The position numbers and the translations under genes are program-made. Shown one piece after another: positions 1 to 7,862 of a DNA stretch of 17,742 bases. The stretch is from an uncultured Actinomycetes bacterium (GTDB taxonomy: Bacteria > Actinomycetota > Thermoleophilia > Solirubrobacterales > Thermoleophilaceae). The notes under the pieces were generated by a model, which made no database searches, was not told the DNA's origin, and saw only the letters and a list, made by a program, of their open reading frames with translations. The DNA is taken from positions 1 to 17,742 of the forward strand of contig CAMLNW010000022.1 in NCBI GenBank assembly GCA_946481495.1, written 5' to 3'. Numbering within the stretch: the stretch's first letter is position 1; each line of letters begins with the position of its first letter.

Positions 1-393
1 GAGACCGAGCCTCCACGCGACGCCGCGCACGAACGCGCCCGCAAGATCGATCCGCGCTACACCGAGGGGGAGCTCGTCAAGGTTGCGTGGGCGGGCAATC
101 AGGCCGAGGCCGAGCTGATCCAGGGGCTGTTGCTCGAGAACGGCATACCGAGTTCGCTGAGTCGCTCGATGGGCTTCGACGTACCGGACTTCCTGGCGGC
201 GGGACCGCGCGACATCTTCGTGCCGGTCACCGGCGTTGAGGCCGCTCGCGAGCTGCTGCCGGACTCCGGCATGGCGGCCGCGGGCAATGCTGCTGGCCCG
301 CATCTTGCTCAGGCGCTGAAGATCGCGGCGGTGGTGCTGCTAGTCGGCGGCGGCGTCGCACTGCTCGCCTACCTGCTCCAACCAGCCGGCTGA
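1..393 (+). CDS. DUF2007-type protein with C-terminal membrane anchor (5' partial)
   Basis: The frame is open from base 1 to a TGA at 391-393, giving about 130 residues, so the true start lies left of the window. Residues about 25-85 (VKVAWAGNQAEAELIQGLL, then a stretch ending GVEAARELL) match the pattern of DUF2007, the small domain named 'putative prokaryotic signal transducing protein'. In that family a strand is followed by a helix containing an EA-x-LI-x-x-L-L-x-x-x-GI pattern. Residues about 104-126 form one hydrophobic segment (AAVVLLVGGGVALLAYLL) that should cross the membrane, leaving four residues after it. The family has no established biochemical role, so none is assigned. The gene ends 26 bases before the first acyl-CoA dehydrogenase on the same strand. 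They could be co-transcribed, but nothing ties the functions together. The family call is moderate; the coding call is strong. Confidence 0.72.
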   Translation, partial: ETEPPRDAAHERARKIDPRYTEGELVKVAWAGNQAEAELIQGLLLENGIPSSLSRSMGFDVPDFLAAGPRDIFVPVTGVEAARELLPDSGMAAAGNAAGPHLAQALKIAAVVLLVGGGVALLAYLLQPAG

Positions 394-419
394 CACGCGC
401 CCGATAGCCTTCGCGCGCG

Positions 420-1619
420 ATGGACTTCGCCCCGTCTGAGCGCGTCGCCGAGCTGCGCGAGCGCGTCCAAGCCTTCATGGCCGAGCACGTCATGCCCGTC
501 GAGGACGAGGCGATGCGCGCGCTCGACGCGGATGTCGGTCCGGGCGTCGCCTACCCGGCGATCCTGATCGAGCTGCGTGAGCGGGCGAAGGGGGAGGGGC
601 TGTGGAACCTCTTCATGCCTGATGAGGAGCACGGCCCGGGGCTCGCCAACTGGGAGTACGGGCTGCTCTGCGAGGACATGGGCCGCTCGCCGGTCGCGCC
701 GCTGGTCTTCAACTGCTCGGCGCCCGACACCGGCAACATGGAGATCCTCGCCGAGTACGGCACGGACGAGCAGAAGCAGCGCTGGCTGGCGCCGCTGCTG
801 AACGACCACGTGCGCAGCTGCTTCTCGATGACCGAGCCCGAGACCGCCGGATCGGACCCGACCGGGCTCGCCGCGCGCGCCGATCTCGACGGCGACGAGT
901 GGGTCATCGACGGCCACAAGTGGTTCACCTCGGGCTACAACGGCGCCGGCGTCGCGATCGCGATGGTCGTCACCGACCCCGACGCGGCGCCGCACAAGCG
1001 CGCGAGCATGATCCTCGTTCCGGTCGACACGCCCGGCTTCACCGGCGTCCGGCCGGTCCCGGTGATGGGCCACAGCGCCGGTCCCGGCCACTGGGAGGTC
1101 ACCTACGAGGGCGTCCGTGTTCCCGCCACCAATCTGCTCGGTCCGCGCGGCGACGGCTTCGCGATCGCCCAGGCGCGACTCGGCCCCGGCCGCATCCACC
1201 ACTGCATGCGCGCGATCGGATCGGCCGAGCGCGCGTTCGAGCTGATGTGCGCGCGCGCCAACGAGCGCGAGGCGTTCGGCGGCCCGCTCGCCGAGAAGCA
1301 GTTCGTCCAGGAGTTCGTCGCGACCTCGCGGATCGAGATCGACGCGGCTCGTCTGATGGTCCTGCACGCCGCCTGGAAGATGGACACCGAGGGTAAGCAC
1401 GCCGCGCGCCAGCAGATCTCGATGATCAAGGTCGTCGCCGCCCAGATGCACCAGGCGGTCTGCGATCGTGCGATGCAGGTCCATGGCGCGCTCGGGATGT
1501 CCGACGACGTACCGCTGGCGCTGATGTGGCGCCAGGGCCGCTGGCTGCGGATCGCCGACGGCCCCGACGAGGTGCACAAGCAGTCGATCGCGCGGCGCGA
1601 GCTGAGCCGCTTCAAATGA
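420..1619 (+). CDS. Acyl-CoA dehydrogenase, ACAD10/ACAD11-like
   Basis: This is a full-length (399 aa) FAD-dependent acyl-CoA dehydrogenase, catalysing alpha,beta-dehydrogenation of an acyl-CoA and passing electrons to electron-transfer flavoprotein in the cytoplasm. It shows the N-terminal helical domain, the flavin/substrate signature FSMTEPETAGSDPTGL (about residues 137-152), DGHKWFTSG (about 163-171), the beta-domain strand YEGVRVPATNLLG and the C-terminal QVHGALGMSDDVPL. The C-terminal motif is RIADGPDEVH: Asp380 sits where medium-chain enzymes have the catalytic Glu before G-T/G-P. This is the pattern of the ACAD10/11-like subgroup, which often acts on long or modified chains. The start is ATG at 420, 26 nt after the preceding stop. 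I see no Shine-Dalgarno, so the start is less certain than the gene. It is immediately followed by a second acyl-CoA dehydrogenase. Substrate cannot be read from sequence. Confidence 0.92.
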   Translation: MDFAPSERVAELRERVQAFMAEHVMPVEDEAMRALDADVGPGVAYPAILIELRERAKGEGLWNLFMPDEEHGPGLANWEYGLLCEDMGRSPVAPLVFNCSAPDTGNMEILAEYGTDEQKQRWLAPLLNDHVRSCFSMTEPETAGSDPTGLAARADLDGDEWVIDGHKWFTSGYNGAGVAIAMVVTDPDAAPHKRASMILVPVDTPGFTGVRPVPVMGHSAGPGHWEVTYEGVRVPATNLLGPRGDGFAIAQARLGPGRIHHCMRAIGSAERAFELMCARANEREAFGGPLAEKQFVQEFVATSRIEIDAARLMVLHAAWKMDTEGKHAARQQISMIKVVAAQMHQAVCDRAMQVHGALGMSDDVPLALMWRQGRWLRIADGPDEVHKQSIARRELSRFK

Positions 1620-1623
1620 GGAG
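1620..1623 (+). promoter_or_regulatory. Shine-Dalgarno overlapping the end of the upstream gene
   Basis: GGAG directly follows the TGA of the first acyl-CoA dehydrogenase (stop 1617-1619), within the purine run GGAGAGAGAG. It lies 10 nt before the ATG at 1634. This fixes the start of the second gene and suggests translation is handed over from one gene to the next in one transcript. Confidence 0.7.
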
Positions 1624-1633
1624 AGAGAGCTAG

Positions 1634-2800
1634 ATGGCAACCGCAGCGCCCAGCAGCCCCGCCGACCACGGCCTGACCGACGAGCAGCGCGACTTCGTCT
1701 CCGCGATCCGCGACTACGCGGCGCGCGAGGTGACGCCCGACCGCCTCGACGCGCTCACCGATGGCGGCAAGGACCCGCACAACCACGAGATCGCCGCCCA
1801 GATGGGCGAGCTCGGCTGGTACGGCGTGACGATCCCCGAGCAGTACGGCGGCTCGGGCGGCAGCTTCCTCGACGCGACGCTGTTCCTCGAGGAGAGCGCG
1901 CGCGGCCAGATCCCCGTCGGCGCCTACGGCGTCACGCTGATCTGCGTCGGCGCGCTGAACAAGTTCGGCACCGAGGAGCAGAAGCAGGACCTGCTCGGCC
2001 GGGTCGCCGCCGGCGGCACGCTGGCGATCGCGATGTCGGAGCCCGACGCCGGCTCCGACGTGGCAGCGCTGAAGTGCAAGGCGCGCCGGGACGGCGACGA
2101 GTGGGTGATCGACGGCTCGAAGATGTGGTGCTCGTTCGCGCACAAGGCCAGCCACACGCTGATCGTCTGTCGCAGCGGCGAGGGCTCCCAGCGTCATGAC
2201 GGCCTGTCGATGATCTGGGTCCCGCGTGACGCCGAGGGCTTCACGATGCGGCCGATCGACACGCTCGGCGGTGAGGACACCAACGAGCTGCATCTCGACA
2301 ACGTCCGGGTGCCGGCCGAGAACCTGCTCGGCACTGAGGGCGCCGGCTGGATCCAGCTGATGGCGGGCCTCAACAACGAGCGCGTGATCCTCGCCGCGCT
2401 CGCGCTTGGACTCGCCCAGCGTGCCTTCGACGACACGCTCGCCTACGTCAAGGAGCGGCATCAGTTCGGTCGCCCGGTCGGGTCGTTCCAGGCGCTCCAG
2501 CACCGGCTCGCCGACCTCGCGACAGATCTCGTCCAGGCGCGGCTGCTGATTCGCTGGGTGGCGCGGCTGACCGACGAGGACCCGCTGCGGATGCTGCCCC
2601 AGGAGGCCTCGATGGCGAAGCTCGCCGCGACCGAGCTGGCCAAGCGCTGCGCGCTCGAGGCAGTCCAGATGGCCGGTGGCTATGGCTACGCCAAGGAGTA
2701 CCCGATGGAGCGCCACCTGCGCTCCGCGGTCGTCACGACGATCTACGGCGGCACGTCGGAGATCCAGCGCAACATCATCGCCAAGACCCTCGGCCTCTGA
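1634..2800 (+). CDS. Acyl-CoA dehydrogenase (FadE family)
   Basis: This is a complete 388-residue acyl-CoA dehydrogenase. Visible family motifs are IPEQYGGSGGS, the FAD/substrate signature AIAMSEPDAGSDVAAL, DGSKMWCSFA, LHLDNVRVPAENLLG, KERHQFGRPVGSFQALQH and the C-terminal QMAGGYGYAKEYPMERHLR followed by IYGGTSEIQRNIIA. The last motif has Gly where short- and medium-chain enzymes carry their catalytic Glu (IYEGTS). Instead Glu249 in GLNNERVILA aligns with the catalytic base of isovaleryl-CoA and long-chain dehydrogenases. From this I infer activity on branched or longer acyl-CoAs, not proven. It follows the ACAD11-like gene by 14 nt with a strong SD, so the two form an operon. They may act in one pathway or as a mixed complex, as tandem FadE pairs do in mycobacteria. 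ETF and hydratase genes are not in the window. Confidence 0.94.
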   Translation: MATAAPSSPADHGLTDEQRDFVSAIRDYAAREVTPDRLDALTDGGKDPHNHEIAAQMGELGWYGVTIPEQYGGSGGSFLDATLFLEESARGQIPVGAYGVTLICVGALNKFGTEEQKQDLLGRVAAGGTLAIAMSEPDAGSDVAALKCKARRDGDEWVIDGSKMWCSFAHKASHTLIVCRSGEGSQRHDGLSMIWVPRDAEGFTMRPIDTLGGEDTNELHLDNVRVPAENLLGTEGAGWIQLMAGLNNERVILAALALGLAQRAFDDTLAYVKERHQFGRPVGSFQALQHRLADLATDLVQARLLIRWVARLTDEDPLRMLPQEASMAKLAATELAKRCALEAVQMAGGYGYAKEYPMERHLRSAVVTTIYGGTSEIQRNIIAKTLGL

Positions 2801-2814
2801 CAGAGTGCTGAAAG

Positions 2815-2828
2815 GGGCCATTTGGCCC
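2815..2828 (+). terminator. Small hairpin after the acyl-CoA dehydrogenase operon
   Basis: GGGCC-ATTT-GGCCC gives a 5-bp GC stem with a 4-nt loop, 14 nt after the stop at 2800. It is followed by GCTTGTTGCT, not a clean T-run. It could terminate the dehydrogenase operon before the signalling gene, but the stem is short and the U-tract poor. The rest of the 72-nt gap (2801-2872) shows no convincing promoter or riboswitch. Confidence 0.3.
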
Positions 2829-2872
2829 GCTTGTTGCTAAAGCCAGAGGGCGCTGTGGCCGATCACTAGTTC

Positions 2873-5617
2873 GTGGGCATCCCTCGCCCTGTCACCCGAC
2901 TGGCCCCTGTAGGGGAAGCTGACGCTCGCGTCGGCTCGGCTACGGACGCCATGCGGGCGGTAACCCGCCTGCTGAGCGCTTCCGCCGACCTGCAGGGGCC
3001 AGACGTGGTCCGCCGCCGGCTGGTCGCCGAGGCGCGAGATTTCTTTGGCGTCGCACGCGCGGTGCTGCTCGAGGTCCACGAGAGCGAGGGCCGCACCGAG
3101 CCCGTCGTGGCGAGCCCGGCGATCGGCGTCGCGCGCCGCACGCTCCCGGTCGCCGACCTGCCGCCACTGAGCCTGTTGTTGGATCAGAGACTGCCGGCGT
3201 TGCTCGCGCAGCGCGCCGAGGCCCAGGCGATCGACCGTGTGCTCGGTCTCGACGGCAGCTCCGGCACCGTGCTCTTGCTACCGATGCGCGCCGGAAGCGC
3301 GGTTCGCAACGTCCTGCTGCTGCTCGACGAGGAGGGACGCGACTTCAGCGAGGTCGAGATCGGCGTCGCTGGCTCCTTCGCCGCGGCCGCGGCCGCGAGC
3401 CTCGCCCAGATGCGGCTCGCCGAGGAGCACGCCGAGCAGGTCGCCCAGCAGGCTGCGCTCGCGCGCGCCGCGAAGACGCTCAACGAGAGCCTCGACCTCA
3501 ACCGCGTGCTCGTCCAGATCTGCACCGAGGCGGCGAGCATCCTCGACGGCGACAACGCCGCCATCTACCGTGGCAACGCTGACGGCCTGACCGTCGAGGC
3601 GGTCCACGGCATCGCGCCTGAGGCGATCGGCTACGAGGTCTCGCCCGGCGTCGGGCTGTCCGGCCGCGTCGCCGAGCTCGACAAGCCGCTGATTACCAAC
3701 GACTACCAGGAGCTGACGCCCAAGCCGGATGCTGCCTTCTTCGGCGAAGTGCGCAGCTGCGTCGCGGTCCCGATGCACTGGGACGGCAAGCTGCGTGGCG
3801 TGCTCGCGGTCGGCTACCACCGTCGCCACGAGGTCACGCGCGAGGACATGAACCTGCTCGAGGCGTTCGGCGAGCTGGCAGCGGCGGCCTGTCGCAACGC
3901 CAGCGCCCACGCCGGGCTCGCGCAGGTCGCGCGGACCGACGGCCTAACGGGCTGCCTCAACCACACCGCGATGCAGCACATGCTGCGACGCGAGATCGAG
4001 CGCGGCGAGCGCACCGGCCACCGGCTGTCGCTCGTGCTGATCGACCTCGACGACTTCAAGCAGGTCAACGAGGAACACGGCCATCTCGCCGGCGACGAGG
4101 TGCTGCGCCGGGTCGGCAATGCGCTGCGCAGCACAGTCCGCCCGTACGACCTCGTTGCCCGCTACGGCGGTGACGAGTTCGCGATCGTCGCGATCGAGGC
4201 CGACGAGCAGGCGGCCGCCGAGCTCGCGCGGCGGACGCTCGACGGCATCGAGCGCGCACTCGACGCCGACGGCGGTGTCCCCGACGTTTGCGGGGCGAGT
4301 GCCGGTGTCGCCGAGTGGCAGCCCGACCAGACGCCGGCCGCGCTGATCGAAAACGCCGATCGGGCTCTCCTGCACGGCAAACAGCACCGCGGGCGAGGAT
4401 CTGTCGTCGCCTACTCCTCACTACCTGCCGGCCTGCGTCCACTGCCCGCGCCGCAGACGAGCCTCCAACCGCCGATCGCGCCGCTCGCCGCCGTCGAGGC
4501 CGCTTGGCCGGACCAGGGTCGCGAGCAGACCGAGCGGTTGCGGATCAGGACGAGGCAGCTGTCGCTTGCCAACGCGATTGGCACCCGCCTATCGGCGATG
4601 ACCGACCCGGAGGAGATCATCGGCGCCGCCGTCGACGAGCTCGAGCGCGCCTTCGGCTACTTCCTCTGCGCGATCGTCCGGATTCGCGAGGACAACTACG
4701 TCGAGGCCGTCGCGTGGCGTGGGACCGCCATGCCACCTGGCGATGGTCCCGCGCTGGCGATGCCACGTGCCGCCGGCGTGATCGGGCGCTGTCTGCGCGA
4801 GCGTCAGCCGGTGATCGTCGGCGACGTCCGCGACAAGCCGGACTACGTGGCGAAGCCGGAGACCGCCGACGTGCGCTCCGAGCTGGTCGTGCCGCTCTGG
4901 GTCGGCGACGAGCTCTGGGGAGCGATCGACATCGAGGAGGAGCGGCCGAACGCCTTCGACGAGGATGACGCGCGTCTGGTGCAGACCGTCGCCGGCCAGG
5001 TCGGCTCGGCGTTGCGCTCGGCGATGCTCTACGAGCGGCTCGACGGCGCCTACATCGGCACCGCGCAGGCGCTGGCCACCGCGCTCGAGGCCGGCGACCG
5101 CGAGCGCGGCTCGTCCAGTGCCGTGGTCGAGCTGGCGACCGCTGTCGGAGAGCGGTTCGACTTGAGTCAGGACGACGTTCGCGCACTGCGCCTGGCCGCG
5201 ATCTTCCACGACATCGGCAAGGTGTCGGTCTCCGACGAGGTGCTCAACAAGCGCGGCCCGCTGACCGAGACCGAGCGCCTCCAGATCGAGCGCCACACCG
5301 TCGTCGGCGAGAGCATCCTGTCCTCGGTCGAGTTCCTCGAAGACGTTCGGCCGCTCGTCCGCCACGCCCACGAGCGCTGGGACGGCGCCGGCTACCCCGA
5401 CGGCCTCGCTGGCGAGGACATCCCGCTCGGCGCTCGCATCGTCCACGCCTGCGACGCCTACGACGCGATGACCGCCGAGCGGCCCTACCGCGACTCGCTG
5501 TCCAAGTCCGACGCTCGGGAGCAGCTGATCGCCGGCTCCGGCAACCAGTTCGATCCCGGCGTCGTCACCGCGCTGCTCGCGGTGCTAGAAGACGCTGACG
5601 TTCCGGTTCCCGCTTAA
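2873..5617 (+). CDS. GAF-GAF-GGDEF-GAF-HD-GYP cyclic-di-GMP synthase/phosphodiesterase
   Basis: A 914-residue cytoplasmic signalling protein carrying both enzymes of cyclic-di-GMP turnover. Domain order from sequence: divergent GAF about residues 28-190; second GAF about 200-345 (ending in RTDGLTGCLN, the usual GGDEF entry); GGDEF about 345-510; third GAF about 555-720; HD-GYP about 725-905. The diguanylate cyclase signature is intact (GGDEF 432-436) and is preceded by RPYD at 423-426, the RxxD inhibitory site spaced as in PleD, so product inhibition is expected. The phosphodiesterase has HDIGK (His779-Asp780), HAHERWDGAGYP with GYP at 840-842, and DAMTAERPYR. No membrane segment is visible; input is presumably through the GAF ligands. 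The start is GTG 2873 without a clear SD; an in-frame ATG at 2951 (Met27) would still keep all domains. It converges with the DUF1802 gene, sharing TTAA at 5614-5617. Which activity dominates cannot be told. Confidence 0.93.
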   Translation: MGIPRPVTRLAPVGEADARVGSATDAMRAVTRLLSASADLQGPDVVRRRLVAEARDFFGVARAVLLEVHESEGRTEPVVASPAIGVARRTLPVADLPPLSLLLDQRLPALLAQRAEAQAIDRVLGLDGSSGTVLLLPMRAGSAVRNVLLLLDEEGRDFSEVEIGVAGSFAAAAAASLAQMRLAEEHAEQVAQQAALARAAKTLNESLDLNRVLVQICTEAASILDGDNAAIYRGNADGLTVEAVHGIAPEAIGYEVSPGVGLSGRVAELDKPLITNDYQELTPKPDAAFFGEVRSCVAVPMHWDGKLRGVLAVGYHRRHEVTREDMNLLEAFGELAAAACRNASAHAGLAQVARTDGLTGCLNHTAMQHMLRREIERGERTGHRLSLVLIDLDDFKQVNEEHGHLAGDEVLRRVGNALRSTVRPYDLVARYGGDEFAIVAIEADEQAAAELARRTLDGIERALDADGGVPDVCGASAGVAEWQPDQTPAALIENADRALLHGKQHRGRGSVVAYSSLPAGLRPLPAPQTSLQPPIAPLAAVEAAWPDQGREQTERLRIRTRQLSLANAIGTRLSAMTDPEEIIGAAVDELERAFGYFLCAIVRIREDNYVEAVAWRGTAMPPGDGPALAMPRAAGVIGRCLRERQPVIVGDVRDKPDYVAKPETADVRSELVVPLWVGDELWGAIDIEEERPNAFDEDDARLVQTVAGQVGSALRSAMLYERLDGAYIGTAQALATALEAGDRERGSSSAVVELATAVGERFDLSQDDVRALRLAAIFHDIGKVSVSDEVLNKRGPLTETERLQIERHTVVGESILSSVEFLEDVRPLVRHAHERWDGAGYPDGLAGEDIPLGARIVHACDAYDAMTAERPYRDSLSKSDAREQLIAGSGNQFDPGVVTALLAVLEDADVPVPA

Positions 5618-6233
5618 GCGAGAACTGGAACGGCGTCCGAGGCGATCGCCTCGATCTCCGCGGCGGCGCGGTCGAACTCCTCGTCGGAGAGCACGGGAGT
5701 GCCCTCGAAGGGGAGGTCGCGGTGCAGCTCGATCCAGGAGCGGCAGCCGTGGTACTCAGGGCGTACCTTGACGGTGACCGGACGCGGAATTCGGTAGGTA
5801 CGCAGCAGGATCACGTGCATCGGGTGATGACGCTTCCATTCGAGCCGCTTTTCGGCGTAGTCGGTCGTCCAGACGTAGTACGGCGACAGCGCGTCGACGG
5901 CACGCGGATCGGTGATCAGGTAGCTCGCCGAGACCTCGGCCCAGGCGCGGATGCGGACCCGGTCGGGCTGGGGGATGCCGCCGTCCTGCAGCAGAGCGCG
6001 GGCGGGCGGGTCGCCGTCCGGCCAGACGCCCTCCTCAAGCGCGCGCCCGAGCTCGGGTAGGTGCGAGTCGCGCACGAGGTTGTTGCGCTGGTGATCGAAG
6101 GTGGGGTAGAGGAAGAACTGATCGTGCTCGATCTCGAAGTGCTTGTTCTACCGCCCTTGCGCAGCGTGAGCAGCTGCTCACCCTCCGCTAGAGCGCGCAC
6201 GGTCACAGCCCATTCCTTCAAAGCAACTGGCAT
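5614..6233 (-). pseudogene. DUF1802 family gene split by a frameshift
   Basis: Read on the - strand from ATG 6233, the protein begins MPVALKEWAVTVRALAEGEQ and continues LLTLRKGG, the typical DUF1802 N-terminus. The matching continuation KHFEIEHDQFFLYPTFDHQ, then NLVRDSHLPELGRALEEGVW, is in another frame. It runs to the stop at 5614, ending about 150 residues later. The frames must switch between about 6141 and 6160: the first frame reads KGGR and then nonsense, and the second has a TAG at 6148-6150 just upstream of the HFEIEH segment. One added base (or two removed) would restore a protein of about 206 residues. So this is either a recent frameshift or a sequencing/assembly error; the undamaged downstream frame favours error or very recent loss. 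DUF1802 has no assigned function. An AAGGA-like SD precedes the ATG. Its stop overlaps that of the converging c-di-GMP gene. Confidence 0.8.
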
Positions 6234-6254
6234 GAAAAAGGGATTCCTTCCGGT

Positions 6255-6295
6255 CCCGTGCGCAGGACGTTGACTCAGTGCTGGCGCGGCACGGG
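6255..6295 (-). repeat. Inverted repeat in the DUF1802 leader
   Basis: CCCGTGC (6255-6261) and GCACGGG (6289-6295) form a 7-bp perfect stem around a 27-nt loop. It lies between the proposed promoter and the ATG at 6233, so on the - strand it would fold in the 5' leader. It could also be the end of hyuB transcription, but no T-run follows. Function unknown. Confidence 0.3.
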
Positions 6296-6301
6296 CGACG
6301 G

Positions 6302-6330
6302 ATTGTGACGCAGAGGAACGTTTAAATCAA
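6302..6330 (-). promoter_or_regulatory. Possible sigma-70-type promoter for the DUF1802 gene
   Basis: On the - strand TTGATT (6330-6325) and CACAAT (6307-6302) are separated by exactly 17 nt. Each matches four of six consensus bases. The ATG follows 69 nt downstream. The region is locally AT-rich (GTTTAAATCAAG on +). The 114-nt gap 6234-6347 between hyuB and this gene holds only this and the inverted repeat. Confidence 0.35.
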
Positions 6331-6347
6331 GTGAAGTGTGCGCACGG

Positions 6348-7862
6348 TCACAGTTCTTCCTCGCTCGCGCCATGCCCGCCGCCGCCGGGCGTCTCGATTC
6401 GCAGACGGTCGCCGGGCGACAGCGTTCCCGACGTCTTTGGCGCTAGCTCGGCGTCGTTGAGCAGGTTGCGGCCGCGAAGCCCTGGGGTGCCGCCGTCGGC
6501 GCCGGGCGGGGCGTGGCGGCGTCGCTCGGTGATCAGCGAGTAGCGCATCTCGGCCAATGCTTCGAGCTCACGCGCTACGCCGTTGCCGCCACGCTGGCGA
6601 CCGTCGCCGCCGGAGCCACGGCGCAGCTCGTATGCGACGGCACGCAGCGGGAACTCGAGCTCGAGCGCCTCGATCGGGGTGTTGAGGGTGTTGCTCATCG
6701 CGACGTGGACGGCGCTTGGACCATCGGCGTCGGCGCAGGCGCCCTGACCGCCGCCGAGTGTCTCGTAGTAGGTGAAGCGGTCGTTGCCGAGCGTGAGGTT
6801 GTTCATCGTCCCCTGGCCGAGCGCGTGGCCGAAGGCGGCGAGCACGAGGTCGGCGACCCGCGACGAGGTCTCGACGTTGCCCGCGACGACCGCCGCTGGC
6901 GACGTCGCGTTGAGCAGGCAGCCCTCAGGCACCTTCACGCGCAGCGGCCGGTAGGCGCCCGAGCACGGCGGGACGTCGGGATCGGCGATCACGCGCAGCG
7001 CGAAGTAACAGGCGGAGAGCGTGACCGCTAGCGGGCAGTTGAGGTTGCCGGCGTGCTGTGCGGCACTGCCGCTGAAGTCGAGCTCGATCTCGTCGCCCGA
7101 CACGACCGCCCGCAGCCGCAGCTCGAGGTCGCCGTCGGCTGCCTCGAGGACGTCGGTGGCGATCCGCTCGCCGTCAGGCAGCGCCGCGATCCGTGCGCGG
7201 GTGCGGCGCTCGGCATAGTCGAGCGTCGCGGCGATCCCGGCGCGCAGCTCCTCGGCGCCGAGCCGTCGCGCCAGCTCCTCGAGCCGCCGCGCGCCGGCGC
7301 GGTTGGCGGCCAGTTGCGCGCGCAGGTCGGCCTCGCGCTCGTCGGGGTTGCGCATCTGGGCGATCAGCCGGTCGAGCAGCGCGCGGTCGAGCTCGCCGCC
7401 GCGCGCGAGACGGGTCGGCGGGATCACGACGCCCTCGTCGGCCAGCGTGCGCGAGTCGGCCGGCATGCTGCCCGGCTCCGGCGCGCCGACGTCGGCATGG
7501 TGGGCGCGGCTGGCTGCAAAGCCGAGCAGCTCGCCGCCGTCGAGGAAGACCGGCGAGATCACCGTGATGTCGGGGAGGTGGGTGCCGCCCGCGAACGGGT
7601 CGTTGAGGATCCATGCGTCGCCGGGCGCCTGCGGCTCGTCGAGGATCGCCGCGACCGCGCTTGGCATCGCGCCGAGATGGACCGGGATGTGCTCGGCCTG
7701 CATCGCCATCTGTCCGTCGCGGTCGAACAGCGCGGTCGAGGCGTCGCGGCGCTCCTTGATGTTCGCCGAGTGGGCCGAGCGGACGAGCACCGCGCCCATC
7801 TCGTCGCAGGCCGAGCGCAGGGCGCCGACCATCACCTGTAGGGCGATCGGGTCGAGGCTCAC
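6348..7862 (-). CDS. hyuB: Hydantoinase/oxoprolinase subunit B (HyuB family)
   Basis: This 504-residue protein is the B subunit of the ATP-dependent N-methylhydantoinase / 5-oxoprolinase / acetone-carboxylase-like family. With HyuA it would open a cyclic amide or related substrate in the cytoplasm using ATP. Family marks are DPIALQVMVGALRSACDEMG at the N-terminus, RSAHSANIKERRDAS, HIPVHLGAMPSAV, the block ILNDPFAGGTHLPDITVISP, RAHHADVGAPEPGSMPADS, NCPLAVTLSACYFALR, and a C-terminal PGGGGHG. I chose the GTG at 7862 because it overlaps the hyuA stop as GTGA and gives the expected N-terminus; the longer open frame to 8009 lies inside hyuA. Length is near the family norm. No carbamoylase, racemase or transporter gene is adjacent, so substrate (hydantoin, 5-oxoproline or other) stays open. 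Confidence 0.93.
   Translation of the reverse strand: MSLDPIALQVMVGALRSACDEMGAVLVRSAHSANIKERRDASTALFDRDGQMAMQAEHIPVHLGAMPSAVAAILDEPQAPGDAWILNDPFAGGTHLPDITVISPVFLDGGELLGFAASRAHHADVGAPEPGSMPADSRTLADEGVVIPPTRLARGGELDRALLDRLIAQMRNPDEREADLRAQLAANRAGARRLEELARRLGAEELRAGIAATLDYAERRTRARIAALPDGERIATDVLEAADGDLELRLRAVVSGDEIELDFSGSAAQHAGNLNCPLAVTLSACYFALRVIADPDVPPCSGAYRPLRVKVPEGCLLNATSPAAVVAGNVETSSRVADLVLAAFGHALGQGTMNNLTLGNDRFTYYETLGGGQGACADADGPSAVHVAMSNTLNTPIEALELEFPLRAVAYELRRGSGGDGRQRGGNGVARELEALAEMRYSLITERRRHAPPGADGGTPGLRGRNLLNDAELAPKTSGTLSPGDRLRIETPGGGGHGASEEEL

Noticed and set aside
369..2821. Long open frames of 423 and 572 residues on the - strand
   Set aside because: They are antisense to the two acyl-CoA dehydrogenases, which have all family motifs. 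Their composition (runs of Arg, Ala, Gly, His, Asp) is the usual shadow of high-GC coding DNA.
2801..2960. A c-di-GMP riboswitch in front of the GGDEF/HD-GYP gene
   Set aside because: Only a CTAAAGCC string resembles part of the GEMM consensus; the core CACGCACAGGGCAAACC-like segment and the receptor stem are absent.
6195..6353. 14-bp direct repeat GCGCACGGTCACAG at 6195-6208 and 6340-6353
   Set aside because: One copy lies in the DUF1802 coding start and the other at the hyuB stop. A 14-bp match is about what chance gives in a window of this size, and there is no element between them.
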